A DNA stretch of 64,000 nucleotides from Rhizomys pruinosus (GCA_009823505.1 VZQC01006713.1:120966-184965); one strand, 5' to 3'; counted from the stretch's first letter, positions 47,901 to 60,239 are shown. The notes: a model not told the origin generated them from the sequence alone. Program-made: numbers and translations.

Positions 47901-48500
47901 TGTTGTCTCTTCTTCATATCCCTGGCATATGGACTTCTCCTTGCCTGTATTCCAATGTTAATCCCAAATGCCTCTTCACTGTGTTGAAGGCTTGCTTTAC
48001 TTGCCTCCTTCAGGTGTCTTCCTTGTTTGTTTGATTGGTTTGTTTTTCTCCTTTACTCCTTGCTTATGGAGTGTTGACTTCTCTAAGCTCTAGGGTTTCT
48101 ATTGGAAGCCCAACTCACTCTTCCCTTTCTGTTCTGAAGGATCTCCAAAGAATCCACTTGGACACTCCTTCCTTGGGTAATCCAAATTGGGGGGGGGGGT
48201 GCTCTTTAGCCTGCACCCAGGGTACCTGTGCTTCAGGTTGTCTTGGGAGATCCCTGATCTCTAGACTCACACAAATCCACCTTTTATACCAGCTGGGAGG
48301 ACAACTCCGCTCCCACAGCCACAAAAGCCAATCAAGCCAAAGACTACTAAATTAAATCAAAGAACAATCCACCTTGCTTAAGCACCCAGCTCCTACCTGT
48401 ACTTCGGGTGGTCTTGGGAGATCCCCCAAGAATATCTTTCTTTAATGAAAAAAAATGAGTAAAAATGCAAACAGTCCTACCTGGCTGGGGCATCCCCCAG
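47901..48500 (-). promoter_or_regulatory. L1-II 5' UTR with monomer-like repeats
   Basis: Upstream of ORF1 on the minus strand. 'gcacccag' followed by 'tacctgt(g/a)cttc(a/g)ggt' and 'gtcttgggagatccc' occurs at 48213-48255 and again at 48382-48425, spacing about 170 bp. Rodent L1 promoters are built of tandem ~200-bp monomers, so this may be a remnant promoter. Confidence 0.55.
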
Positions 48501-49488
48501 CAGCCAACTGGCATCAGTACATACATAAAAATTGTCTTTAATCACAGCTGAAAATCAGGCCCAATAAAACTGTCATGGTTACAAAATGTAAAAGGGCCAT
48601 GGGTAAAAACCCCCAAATACCAATTGAGCCTCTAAACCAATGCCCCTCATCCATACTTTGGTGCATTCCTTTATTGCTCAGATTTAATATTAAAAAAAAA
48701 ACTAAAATATTTTTCTTCACAAAAGAACTTTATTTAGCCTTCATCCATTTATCTTCTAAAATGTATTTATGATAGATGGTATTATTTCTAGAAAAATCAC
48801 TCTAATGTAAAGAATAATGGTATTTATAACCATTTATTCCTGGGCCCACAACAAAATCTACTATAATAATTAATGTTTGCTTAAGTGCCTGTGATTTTAC
48901 TATTGATATTTCGTCATTAGAATTACAAAATTTTCCCCTGGATGCACTACCAACCTGGTGGAAGAAAAGCTGGGATGGACCCTAAAGTCCAATGTGTCAC
49001 TTCAGGAAAAAAATGGTCTGTTTCACCCACTCCTTCCCCTTCCTTTCCAAAGCCTAGGGGCTACTATGAAAAGAGAAAACATGTCAAAAACAAAGGATAT
49101 AACTGCAAAAGCACAACTGTCACAAACTGGACTTTATTCAATCAACATAGTTATATGTACAGGACTTTCCAGCCAGACTTCAGACTTTGGGTAAAACTAA
49201 AATCACCATCTGTGTTAGATTGGGTACAAATGATACCTAGATGTTTTGGGGAAGAGGGAATATTGCCTTCATGTCAATGGGTCTGGGTTTATGGCAAAGC
49301 CTCCATATTGTCTATCCCCTGGTTCCCCACCCCCCTGACCACTTGAATGCCTGCTTTTCTGGTACAGATTTTCCCCCTAGGAGTGTTCGAGTTTGACAAA
49401 AACCAAATTAATAATTTCACTGAGGTTACAACCCAAAATGTCCTGGTTCAATTGACACAACCCTGTTTTACTAAAAACAAAGGGAGAG
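48501..49488 (+). pseudogene. Putative ERV internal 3' region (possible env remnant)
   Basis: The sequence between L1-II and a 3' LTR. Two overlapping frames, at 48942-49346 (134 codons) and 49347-49607, together look like one broken coding stretch rich in Trp, Pro and possible glycosylation sites (NWT, NFT). It ends at a polypurine tract, 'aaacaaagggagag'. Its position directly before the 3' LTR suggests env, but no transmembrane subunit, cleavage site or fusion peptide is visible and I cannot assign a family. Confidence 0.45.
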
Positions 49489-50019
49489 CTGTGAGGCCTC
49501 TTATTCCGTCTGGCTGCAGCATTAACGGGGCTTGGTTTTTTGACACGACTATCTGCAAAGGCCAGGGGTCAAGCCAACCCTGCTCACCAAATAAGCTCAC
49601 CAAATAAGATAAGCCAGACCTTCAGCCCTGCTTTGAGGAAGTGGACAAAAGATAACACATTCCTGCATTACCTAAAGAGCACATCTTGGTTTTGTGAAAC
49701 AACTAGAGCCTCTGCCAGCTAGTGCCTTTGGTAAAAAGCACACTGAATTTTCCATGCATCCCCCAACCCCCATTCTTTCCAGAAGCCTGCCAAGTATATA
49801 AGATGCCAAACTCCTATAAATAAACGAGTTTTGGTCCATCACAGCCAGCTCCCAGGTCTTTGACCTGTGAGGTTTGTAGGGTTTACGAGCCTCTGAGTCC
49901 TTTAATTTTCCCCCCTCCCCCACCTGTGGCTTGGAGCAATAGTGAAGCATCTTTCTATGGGCTGGGATGTTATTGCCAGCATCTCTCACAGACACCAGGG
50001 TACCCCACTGCCCCACATT
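49489..50019 (+). mobile_element. Class II (ERVK-like) 3' LTR
   Basis: It starts TGTGAGGCCTCTTATTCC immediately after a polypurine tract and ends 'ccccactgccccaca'. It has a TATA-like 'agtatataagatg' near 49794 and AATAAA near 49818. It is collinear with 34427-34915 but diverged from it by many substitutions and indels. No primer binding site follows, which fits a 3' LTR. Confidence 0.82.
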
Positions 50020-50994
50020 TCCATAATTCATGTTTTATTCCATATCATAAAATAACGTGACAGTGAATTAACTAGGGGTAAAGAGCATTCACAGGTAGAA
50101 TACTAGGTTACTTGTTCAGGAAAGATTTATTTTCCTTAAAATTATATAAATAGTAGACACTGGTTATTCAGCTTCATAAATTATCTTCCAGGTCCTCTTA
50201 CTCAGGAATAATTTCCCATTTTAGAAGCCCCTACAATTTTTTACCACTTATGCCTGTTAGATGCTTTCAGATATACTGATGTCATTGAGCTAGCCTACTA
50301 AATCAAATGAGGCTGAAGTACAGGAGAGCAACTGTGCAACCCCCTGATAAATCATCAAATCTGATGTGGTCAGTGGTCAGCCCTAAACACATATTTGTAT
50401 GAATAACACTAAATGAACTCATACGGGATAGACTCACACACACACACACACACACACAAATTATTAATCATATATATTATATATATAATATCTATATATA
50501 TATAATAATTAAACTAGAGTCAAGAATTTGAAAAGGGGGAAATGGATGGCACTAAGGGTGGGTGATGATGTAGAAAATATTTAAATACATCTTTCACATA
50601 TGAAATTATAAAAAAATAAAATTTAAACAATAATAAATAGATATTAGTTAAAAACAAAAAAATGAATATATATGAACTCAATAAATGAATAAAGTTAAGT
50701 CTATGCAGATACGTGCTATGTACCTCCTTGCTCTAATATGAAACATCGCCTCCAGGAATGAGGACTGAAGCTAGATGACTCAGGAAGCTAACTAATCTTA
50801 CAGTGCTCAGACAGCTCATGAAATCATGATCTAGAATTCTCTTCCAGAGCATAGAAAACAGTGAAAAACTGCTGGAGAAGGGATGTTTTCTGGACTTCCA
50901 CGTTGTCTGCAAATTGTTCTGAGAGTTCCGCGCTGTGTGAGTCATCACCCATGCTTGGCTGGGATTTGTGATGTACAGCTGTGTCTGTCAGTGA
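50020..50994. other. Unassigned DNA with microsatellites
   Basis: (CA)n at 50434-50458 is followed by AT-rich (TA)n at 50470-50512. No other element is recognised. Confidence 0.5.
50434..50512. repeat. (CA)n and (TA)n microsatellites
   Basis: Two adjacent simple repeats. Confidence 0.92.
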
Positions 50995-51488
50995 CACTGG
51001 GTCTGTGTCACTTTAAGCAACTCCTGACATATGTTCTTATAAGTAAATCTTGATGAGTATTACTGTAAGTAATCCTGATCTGTGCTCCTGAAGGTAAACC
51101 TTGCTCTGTGCTCCCATAACCAACAACACATTTTTTATCCTGTTAGTAACCACCTCCCACACCATTCCCTGTCTCAATATGCTAGTTATGGGTTGTGGGA
51201 AGTTCTAGTTTGAATTAAGGGATAGTTTTTAGCTAGCACCCCTCAGAGCACCATGTGGGATTCATGGGTTTCCTCAGACCTTACCTCAAGAAGGAGCGAG
51301 CAATGTGGCCCAGGCACATGATGGTAGACTGAGCAGCAGTATGCAGTGGCACAAAACTGGGGGTCTGTGATTACCTCTGGGAGTTGACATCATTTTGCTT
51401 ATAAAAGTGAGTTGCAGCAGGCAATAAATTGAATTCTCCATTACCATCATTACACAGAATTCCCATTCATTCTTTTGTGTGCATACAT
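50995..51488 (+). mobile_element. Candidate LTR of unknown family
   Basis: Promoter-like layout: TATA-like 'cttataaaagtgag' near 51399, AATAAA at about 51424, a downstream GT-rich 'cttttgtgtgc' near 51473, and a possible CA end near 51487. The 5' limit is uncertain, and no second copy exists in the window to define the ends. It could be chance architecture. Confidence 0.35.
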
Positions 51489-51525
51489 GCTGAAGCAGGC
51501 TTGGATTTCAAAGGCAGTGGCTAGT

Positions 51526-51715
51526 GGGCTGGACAGAGGTCTATCAGACCACCAGCCCAGGTAAGCTAGCATGAGGGTAGATGGTACAATGGGTCTAGAC
51601 AGAGACTTATCAGGTCACCAGATGTGGCCAGTGGGTTGGATGGAGACCCATAAGACTAACAACCTGGTAAGCTGGCATGGGACTGGATGGAGACCTATAA
51701 GGTCACCACCCTGTG
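51526..51715. repeat. Degenerate tandem repeat, four units
   Basis: Units start at 51526, 51591, 51633 and 51679, each reading roughly GGG(C/T)(T)(G/T)GA(C/T)(A/G)GAG followed by 'ctatcaggtcacca'-like sequence, with spacing 42-65 bp. They lie directly after the candidate LTR. Confidence 0.7.
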
Positions 51716-53225
51716 AAGTAAATTCCAAGTTATCAAGTGATCAACTGATCTCTGCACCAAGGGGTCAGTTCCCAATAGTGACTACAGGTGGCTACTGTGC
51801 TCCCCTTCCCTTAGCAGGGCTGTTTTGTGACTGCTCGTAGCAAGAGAAGCTCCTACAATGGGTGGGATTTTCCCTGAGTCCGATGTTGTGTACTATCCCT
51901 GATGAAAGGTCTTTGCTCATGTCTCTTCAGAGAAACTGGCACAGCATTGTGTAATGGACAATTTTGAGATACTTGTACAAGAGGATTCCGTACTCAGATA
52001 TATGTATACATTGGAAAGTGATTTCTAACATCTTATTAACACAACTATGAACAAAACTTTCCAGCAACTTTCAAGCATTACTATATCTATGATCATCATG
52101 ACATGCATTAAGTATCCACATTTTTAATGGCAAATTTATAGAGAGATAATGATTATTTCAAATTTGCATTATTTCAAGATTAGGATAACTTCCATTCTAC
52201 TCTGTTTTCACAAGAACTTAAAAATGTTATATTCCATATATAAGTGAGATCATATTTTTTCTTTCTGTGTCAGGATTATTTCTCTCAGCATAACATCTCA
52301 ATGAGAGTCCATTACTTAAACAATTTATTACCCATTTATTGATCATCAGATAATTCAATTGTTTCTGGTGGAAGACAGGATGGGGTGGTATATGAAAACT
52401 CCTAGAGGCAGGAACGCAATCTACTCTTTGAACTGTTCCTTTCTGAGTTCTCTCAGAACTGCTCCTTGGACAAAGGGTATACTGTCTTTATTAAACAGCA
52501 AACTCAAGCATGGCATGGGAAAGTAATGAGGAACTTTTCTTAACAAGCAAGTTCCAGGCCATGCAAACATCAAACAATAAACTAAACAAAACAAACAAAC
52601 ACCAAACATAAAACCAAACCAATCCCCCCAAATCTCCAACTTTGATATTTTTAAAAGATGATCAGGTTTGATTCTAACTACATTTAATTATTTTGTGTTT
52701 TTTTAAGATTTATTAATCTTCTTAAAAATTGAAAAATCCTGTGCATATACAAATAGATCTATGCGATAAAAGGAACTTGCATGTGGCGTAATAGAAACCT
52801 CATTCTATTGAGTTTTCAATTACTAGGCTGGTTAGGGTTCCTACCCTAAAACAAATTATGCTTTGCCTAGATAAATTTTTAGTTTTCCAGATACTTTCTT
52901 TAAATAATGTGTGAAAATAAATTTTATTTTTTTTTCAGTGCTCTGATTCTTCGAGCCTGAATCAGAAATATGAGCATCACCTATAATGTGTTAGACATAC
53001 ACACTTTTGGATCCTGTGTGGAGCTTGTAAATCAGAACCTCTAGTATGTAATGGCAATAAAAATGTGTTTTATTATGTATATCAGTTTATATCAAGCCAT
53101 CCTGAAATATAACAACATAGCACTAATCTATAGTACCTCTATGCTGGGTCATTTAAAATGAGATTGTTATTCATTAGTAGGAATCATGAAGTTATCATTT
53201 AAGTCAACTAATCTTTTAAAATTAA

Positions 53226-53228
<3 letters not shown>
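51716..53228. other. Unassigned AT-rich DNA
   Basis: A minus-strand frame at 52421-52639 is hydrophobic and Cys/Leu-rich but unsupported. 52220-52380 ('atataagtgagatcatattt', 'taattcaattgtttct') is reminiscent of old antisense L1 3' ORF2. Confidence 0.4.

Positions 53229-53279
<51 letters not shown>
53229..53279. repeat. (TA)n(GA)n compound microsatellite
   Basis: About 13 TA units followed by about 12 GA units. Confidence 0.97.
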
Positions 53280-54930
53280 TTCTTTTCATTTCATATATGA
53301 AAAATTAATTAAATTTAGACCCTCTCCCCATCTGCTTCCCCCATAGTCCCTCCCTGCTGGATTGCATGCATTCTGTCCTATATGTTAAGGCCTACCTGGT
53401 CCTCAGTGCAAGTGCATAGACTGGAGTCTAATTTTTACAATTAAAAAAATTGGAAAGTTTGTGAAAGTAGACATTTCATTATTAGAATTTTATTCCAATA
53501 ACTGCTTTCTTTAGAGTAAAAACATAAATTGTATCCAAAAGTAAATATATTTCTTTAGTGAATTGGAAAAATAACAATAGTTTTGTTAGTAGCTAAAGAA
53601 ATTATATGCACTTTTGTGTAATCATCTGGAGAGAAAACACAGCTATTCATAAAGTTGCCACTCATCATCAGAAATACCTCATGCTAAGCTCTTATTCTCT
53701 GTATTTTACTCTTAGTGTTTTTCTGTAAGGATGGTTTAAACTTTGTAAGAAAATACTACTGTGCATCATTGGAAGTGAAGCTCCAAATTGCATAAAGATA
53801 TGCACCAGAAATAGAACTCTACCTTCAGAGAAAGTAATTGCAACCAGCCAACATATTACCATTTATTGTGTGACTACAATATGAAGACATTTTATACCCC
53901 AACTAGACTCTCATTTTATATACAAGTAAATCAAGCAACATATATATGATAGTTGTATCAAATTGCTACTTTTGAAATCATAGCTGACATTCTACATTAT
54001 AGAACAAATGAAAATAAAATTTTCTTCTAAGAATTTTGTATTTTGTACACAGGTACATGGATGTATTCATATCTGTGTGTGCACATGTGCAACTGTACTA
54101 TTATACCACAGATATGTATATACTATGTATAATACATAATATATGACATCATACACTGCATATTTTGCTATATGGCTCTTAAGTGGTCATTAGAGTACCT
54201 AGGTACTTTCATGGTTATCTGAGACATAGTTCATCTCAAAAAATTAGGATTTAGCTTTTGGGCAGTCTCCAGATACCAACTAGTGCCCCCAAAGAGTCTT
54301 TCCAGCTGCCCCGTGTAGGACAGATACATGGGGAAAGAACTCTGCCATTTCTTCTGCACTCCATCTGCCACAAAGCCCTGAGGTTGCCTGCCAGGGGCAT
54401 TATCTCCTTGTACCCCTTCCCTAAACATGCTTCCAAAGGCCCTCCGGGCATTACATACAACACTGACACCAAATTCCAGTACATAGTGTCAGGAGAAACC
54501 TGTTCCAAGGACTTGACCAAGTGGTTTCCAGAACTAGATAGTAGAAAATGACTTGGGATAAAGCCTGCAGCCATCAATACCAAAGGGAGGAAATCATCAT
54601 CTCAAACCTACACAAGTTAGTCGTCCTTGAAACATTGTAAGATCCTCTGCTGAAAGAAGAAAACAGACAGAAACAAAATGAAAGAGAAATCTCAACCAAC
54701 TCAGTAATTCAAGATGTACAAATCTCAGCACAGAAATTAAAACACCACGAATCATGAAAACATCTCCTCGAAATGCTATGCATCTCATATTCATGTCCCT
54801 AAATTAAAATAATTTAGATCTTCCAGACAAATAAGTCAGTGGAATTATTATAACTATATTCAAAAAACTCCAAGAATTGAATATACCCCAAAAGAACAAA
54901 AACAAACACACATATGCAATATATCAATTT
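53280..54930. other. Unassigned DNA, possible old L1 tail at start
   Basis: 53285-53420 is T- then C-rich ('ccctctccccatctgcttcc', 'gcatgcattctgtcctata'), like an old antisense L1 3' end. The block at 54240-54600 is less AT-rich, with opposing frames of about 100 codons and no known domain. Origin unknown. Confidence 0.4.
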
Positions 54931-55151
54931 GGGGTGGAAAGATTGCTCAGTGGTGAAGAACACTGACTACACATCTGGAAACCTGTGCTTAGCTCCGACC
55001 ACCCAACTGGTAGTTAATACTTATCCTTAATTCCAGGTCCAGAGAATCAGAGGTACCCTTCTTGTCTCCATGGGCATCAGACATGCATGTGGTACACTTA
55101 CATGCACGAAGGGAAACACTCATAGGCTACAATGTATGTAAATAAAATAAT
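54931..55151 (+). mobile_element. B2 SINE, old
   Basis: 'ggggtggaaagattgctcag' start, degenerate B box near 54990, 'ttaattccaggtccagagaa' and an A-rich tail. No 17-bp duplication. Confidence 0.78.
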
Positions 55152-56450
55152 TTTTAATTTAAAAGAAGTTTCCTAGACTTACCTTGATTACTGCTTACTT
55201 ACTATATGCTTACTATGGATCCTTGTATTTATAGAAGGTATACCATACATCACTCATTAAATGAAGGCTACTGCAGAATCTCACAACTGGTCACACACAG
55301 AAAATGTACAGTCTGAGAAATACCCAGTCCTATGTGACATCTTACAATGGAACTTTTACAGATAAAGCTCAGGGAACACAGAAGAACAGAGGTCCAGGAA
55401 ATACTAATGCATCCCTCAATTATCACTAGCAAAATTCCTTATACAACAGAGAACAATGCACACAGAAAGCCACACATGGCTAAGTTTTAGAGAATAAGGG
55501 ATTGTAGAGCAGATGTGAGCTTATGTCCTTGGCTAGAACTCCTACATCCTCACCCACCCATGCTTCAGGCATCATTGTGAATGAGGGGGCAGATTATAAG
55601 AGCCAGGTTTAGTCCATGAACATAGTTAAACAGAGGTTTCCAGGCCATTGGAACCTTGCTCAAGTGAACTATTGGCAATGGTGGTGTCAAGCACGAGATG
55701 CATGCCAACTCAGACAAGGGCCCGACGTCCAGCCAGGGAAATTGTTAGCTGGATGATCCTAGCTTGGGTATTGTTGGAAACTGATCATTGCAGGTGAAGA
55801 AACAGTAGACTTTACTTACCATCTCTAGATAGGCTGACTAGAGTCTAGAGCATGAACTTGTGCTGAGGGATATCTGTGTACAAATGCTTGACTGGAAAAT
55901 ACTTTACATGCATGGTAGAATGCATGAGGTGCAGGTGAGGGCATGTGGGGTCAAGAATGGGGGCAGGGGTCTAAATTTGATTACAACGTGCTCTATGAAA
56001 TGCACAAAACCTCAATAAAAAATTAAGAAAGAAAAAAATCGATACAAAAATTGAAAAAATAATTTAACGAAGATTTAAAGAGTTTCTGAAGAAAACACCA
56101 ACAAATGATGCTAGAAGTAAAAATCCAATAAACTGCATAACACTAATTGCCTACATCAAAACTTTACATTAGCCAAAGAAATATTGGCAGCTGATTACTG
56201 CTGGGTGAAGGAGAGTTGATGGTTTTTTAAGGGAGTAACTCTAGATTGGCTGACTATAGCCAAGTGGATGAACTAGCACTGAGGGATATCTGGGGACACT
56301 AACTTGACTTGATAGGCCTCAACGTATGAAAAAGAACATGAATTTTAGTGGAGTGGGCTATGGGGTTTCCCAGATGGGTGAGAGGGTATAAAGATGATTA
56401 AGATGCTTTATATGAAATTCACAAAACTTCAAAAAGAATATACTAAAAAC
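55152..56450 (+). mobile_element. Old L1 3' UTR fragments
   Basis: Two successive L1-type 3' ends. One runs about 55480-56030, with 'gagaataagggattgtagag', G-rich 55935-55970, 'ctatgaaatgcacaaaacct' and an A-rich tail. A second runs about 56160-56440, ending 'tatgaaattcacaaaacttc'. Both share 'gctgagggatatctg' type phrases. This fits one L1 tail inserted next to or within another, or a tandem 3' UTR. Confidence 0.6.
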
Positions 56451-58740
56451 ATCTGAGAGATCTTGACTAATAAATTAATTATGTACCTAAAGTCCTTGGA
56501 AAGATAAGAACTCAGCAATTCCCAAAAGAGTAGATAGGAAATATTTAAAACCAGGGCTGAAATTAATGAAATAGAAATTAAAAATTACAATGAATAAATG
56601 GAATGATGAACTGGCTCTTTGAAGAGATAAGAAAGATCGATGAAACTATAGCCAAATTAACCAAAAGAAGTAGAGAGATAGCCCAATTAACAAAATTAAA
56701 AATGATAAAGGAGGCATTACAGGAGATGTCAATGAAATTCTGCAAAACATAATGACATATTTTGAAAATCTTGATTCCAGTACATGGAAAAATCTAAAAG
56801 AAATGATAAAATTTCTTCTTTATTTATTTTGTACTTATTTTATGTTTATAAGTGTATGTCCTGCATGTGTGTAAGTGCACCTGTGTCCTGCAATGCATGA
56901 CCAGATGAGAAGGCATCAGATTCCTGAGAACTGCATGTACAGATGATTATGATCTATCATCCGTGTGCTGGGATCGAAACCCCCAGGACCTCTGCAAGAG
57001 CAGCCAGTGCTCTTAACCACTGAGCCATTTCTTCAGCCCCAAGAAATGATAAAATTTCTAACTGCATAACAGATACAAAAATTGACCAAGATGTAATAAA
57101 TAAGCTAAACGAATCTGTAAAACCAGGGATGATACTGAAAATGTAACACAAAGCCTCCAATGTAAAAATCCTCAGGGTCAGATGGATTCACTGAGGATTC
57201 TAGCTGGATTTCAAAGAAGAATTTCTTCCAATATTAGTTACATTATTCAAATATTAGAAAAGGTAGTAATGGTTCCAAAGTCTTTTTATAGAGTTAGTAC
57301 TGCCTTGATAGCCAAAACAGATCAAGATAAAATCCAACAAAACATAATGATGCTTAGTTTCCCTTTTGAACATGAATCAAAAAATTCTTAACAAAATACT
57401 GCCCAAGTGATTCCAAGGACATGTCAAAATACCACTCATCATGATGAATTTGCTTCATCCCACTAATGCAGGGAAAGTTCAACATCTATAAATCAATAAA
57501 TTTTAGCCATCATATTAACATACTCAAATATAGAAATCATACCATCATCTCTTTAGATGCCAAAAAGGTCTTTCACAAGATCCTACATCTGTTTGTGATA
57601 AAAATCATGAGGAGGATTGGGAGGCAGGTAACAGACAATATAATAAAGGTTATGTCCTGCAGCCCTATAACAATGTCATGCTAAATGAGGAAAAATGAAA
57701 AATTTCCCCACTAAGATCAGGACAAGATAAGAGTTGCCACTCTCTACACCCATAGTTTATAGTGTTTAAAGACATAGCTAGAAGATTATGGCAAGGAAAC
57801 AAAAGGGCTACAAATGAGAAAATGAAGAGGAAAATTACCCTTAATCGTGGGTGATATGATTATATACATAAAACACACTAAAATCTCCACCAAAATTAGC
57901 GTAAAAAATAAATAGCCTTCTATGTTTCAATAATAAACATATTGCAAATGAAAATAGGGAGCAGATTTTATGCATAATAACCTAAAATCCTGGAAAATTA
58001 CCTTAAACATACACAAGTGACCCTCCACAATGAAACCTTTAGGACACTGAAGAAAGAGGTTGAAGAAATGGGATACCATTCTTAGAATTTTCTTGGAGTT
58101 CCTAAAGGTCAAAGAGACACAAACAAACTCTTAACAAAAACATGTATCGGAGATATTATTATATCTAATTTCAACATAATACAAATCCATTTCATGATTT
58201 TGGGATGCACACAATGAATTAAGACAGATGGCTCATATAAAACGACATTACAAGAGATACTCATTCTTCAAAAAAATATGCTAAAAATTTACATTGACGA
58301 AAAAAAAAAAAAAAAAAAACGACAGCATCTTCAACTAATGGTACTGTGAAACCTGGCTTTCAACTTGGAAAAAAATTAAACTAAACTCTTATTTTTACTT
58401 GCACAAAACTCAACTCCAAATGAATTAAAGACCTCAACATAAGATTTATTACTCTGAAACTACTAGAAGAAAATTTGGAGATCCTTTCCACTTAGAAAAA
58501 TGGGTAAGACCTTTCTTTATAGTATGCTTGGATCTCAGAAGATAAGTCCAATGATCAACAAATTCGATCTCATGAAAATAAAAAAAAAATTTGTGGTCAA
58601 TTGAATAAAATGATAGGTCACAGAATAGAAAAATAAATCATTGCCAACTTCATATGAGACAGAGGATTTGCACCTAGAATTTACCAAAAAATAAAAAAAA
58701 CTAAAGAATATGAATACAAAACAATGAAATTAAAACATGG
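56451..58740 (+). pseudogene. Old sense L1 ORF2, split by a B2
   Basis: This reads through L1 ORF2 from between endonuclease and reverse transcriptase ('gcccaattaacaaaattaaa', 'gtcagatggattcact') across the reverse transcriptase region ('catctctttagatgccaaaa') to near its C-terminus ('tgaattaaagacctcaac'). Stops and indels throughout. A B2 at 56817-57040 and an A-run at 58301-58319 interrupt it. More diverged than L1-I and L1-II. Confidence 0.82.
56817..57040 (-). mobile_element. B2 SINE, antisense, in old L1
   Basis: The complement of B2, ending 'actgagccatttcttcagcccc'. A 19-bp target-site duplication, aagaaatgataaaatttct, lies at 56798-56816 and 57041-57059. Confidence 0.95.
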
Positions 58741-58985
58741 GCTATGTTTTTCTGGTACTCAAAGTTAAACACACAAATCTAATTCGTTAAATCTAAGTCT
58801 CATACATTGGAATGTGCAACGTTTGTCTCTGAGGATGTTTTCCAGCTCTATCTATTTATCAGCAAATTTTATGATTTCATTTTTCTTTTTAGCTGAATAT
58901 ATTTTCATTGCACAAGGACACCATTTTCATTCTCCATTCAACAGTTGATGGACATCTGTATTTGTATATGTCTGCAAACAGGTTA
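58741..58985 (-). mobile_element. Inverted L1 ORF2 3' segment
   Basis: 'ttccagctctatctatttat', 'tagctgaatatattttcatt' and 'ccattcaacagttgatggac' are the complement of L1 ORF2 C-terminal sequence, as at 38540-38700. It lies between sense L1 ORF2 and sense L1 3' UTR and so is an internal inversion or separate insertion. Confidence 0.65.
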
Positions 58986-59583
58986 CTGCAACTCTCAGAC
59001 CTCAGGAAGTGTTTCTCTGAACTCTTAATGCAGAAACTCAAAGCTGTTCAAAGTGCAGAAGAGTAAGCGATTGTAGACTAGTCAGCTATACATGGGCATC
59101 TATACCACAGCCATCTCCACCTCTAGTAACCATTGTGAAAGAACAGGTGTAACTAATGTAAGAGTCAGAAGTCCACCCTATCTGGAACAAACAGTGTATT
59201 CTTCTTTGGTGATTTGGAAGAAATGTTCTCTGTTACCCAAGGCTCAGAGATGATTGTTGAGGAGGGAGATGAAAGATTGTAGTAACCAGAGGTGGTGGAT
59301 GACCTCAAGGAAATAGATTTACAGATCAGTTACTCATATGAACTCTCAGCCCTGGTGACATCATGGACGAGATCCACATAAGCTCAAGGCAGACCAAACA
59401 CCAGCACAGATGTGGGGAAATGTTAAGAAACCAATCCTTAACTGAGGAACTATTAGCAACATGTCACAACTGTGAGAGGGATAATTTGTATTCTTTAAAG
59501 GTGTGACATTGTATAGGCTGTCCAGGTTCTAGTGGATAGATTCATACTTAAAGGTGTGTGGGGAAACAAATCTGACTCAACAG

Positions 59584-59633
<50 letters not shown>

Positions 59634-59950
59634 CTATATATATATAAGGTGTGTGTTGTTTGTGTGTGGTGTGTCCCTGCGTAACGGGAAAATGGGCTGC
59701 AGGTAGTTGGGGACGGGCGCTACATCTCTCCCCCTCTCGGGTCTGCCTTTGCACCCCCTCGTCACCTGCCCCCTCCCTCCATCCCCTCCCTCCCTCCCTT
59801 CCTTATAATGGAAGGGCATGAATTTTAGAGGGTGATGTGATGGGGAGTTTTGATTAGAGGAAATGCGATGGGGAAGCTCTGAGTTGAATTAGAGCTGGCA
59901 GCAAGGGGTGGATATAATTTTAAAAAAATGTATCCACGTGTGAAAGTTTC
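58986..59950 (+). mobile_element. Old L1 3' UTR with (CT)n
   Basis: 'agagtaagcgattgtagact', 'caggtgtaactaatgtaaga', 'aggaactattagcaacatgt' and a later G-rich part (59823-59900) follow the order of other L1 3' UTR copies here. A CT microsatellite at 59586-59630 and TA at 59629-59647 have expanded inside. Confidence 0.55.
59586..59647. repeat. (CT)n(TA)n microsatellite
   Basis: About 22 CT units followed by a short TA run. Confidence 0.96.
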
Positions 59951-60239
59951 AAAGAACAAATTTTTAAAAGAATCAAAAATTCACTAGGTTTTATCCTTCA
60001 GAAAATAACTCAATGTTGCTGAGTGAGTGAAATGTAGAACTAACATTATGGACAGGTGCATAATGGAGATGGTGGGGATTCCTTTTCTCCATACTGAAAA
60101 ATGGCTACACCATAGTCCTAAGGAAGATATTAAATGATAGCTGCAATTTGCAGCATTTAAAGAGCTAAAAATCATAAGGCAAATTATGTTTTAAAAACCA
60201 TAGATAACATACTGAATATCTGGGTGGTCCTGAGATTGA

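Larger units (their letters stand above)
38228..48500 (-). mobile_element. Long antisense L1 (L1-II), with nested insertions
   Basis: L1 segments at 38228-40680, 42754-42935 and 45119-48500 are collinear with L1-I. They run from 3' UTR remnant (38.2-38.5 kb) through ORF2 C-terminus, reverse transcriptase (about 40.1-40.5 kb), endonuclease (about 45.9-46.7 kb) and ORF1 (46.8-47.9 kb) to 5' UTR (47.9-48.5 kb). Insertions are an MT element (40681-42753), a composite repeat (42936-45118) and a B1. Without them the L1 would be about 6 kb, near full length. Its 5' end has two ~170-bp repeats. Multiple frame breaks make it inactive. Confidence 0.9.

Noticed and set aside
54251..54583. Opposing ~100-codon frames
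   Set aside because: No homology that I recognise, and both strands are open by chance.
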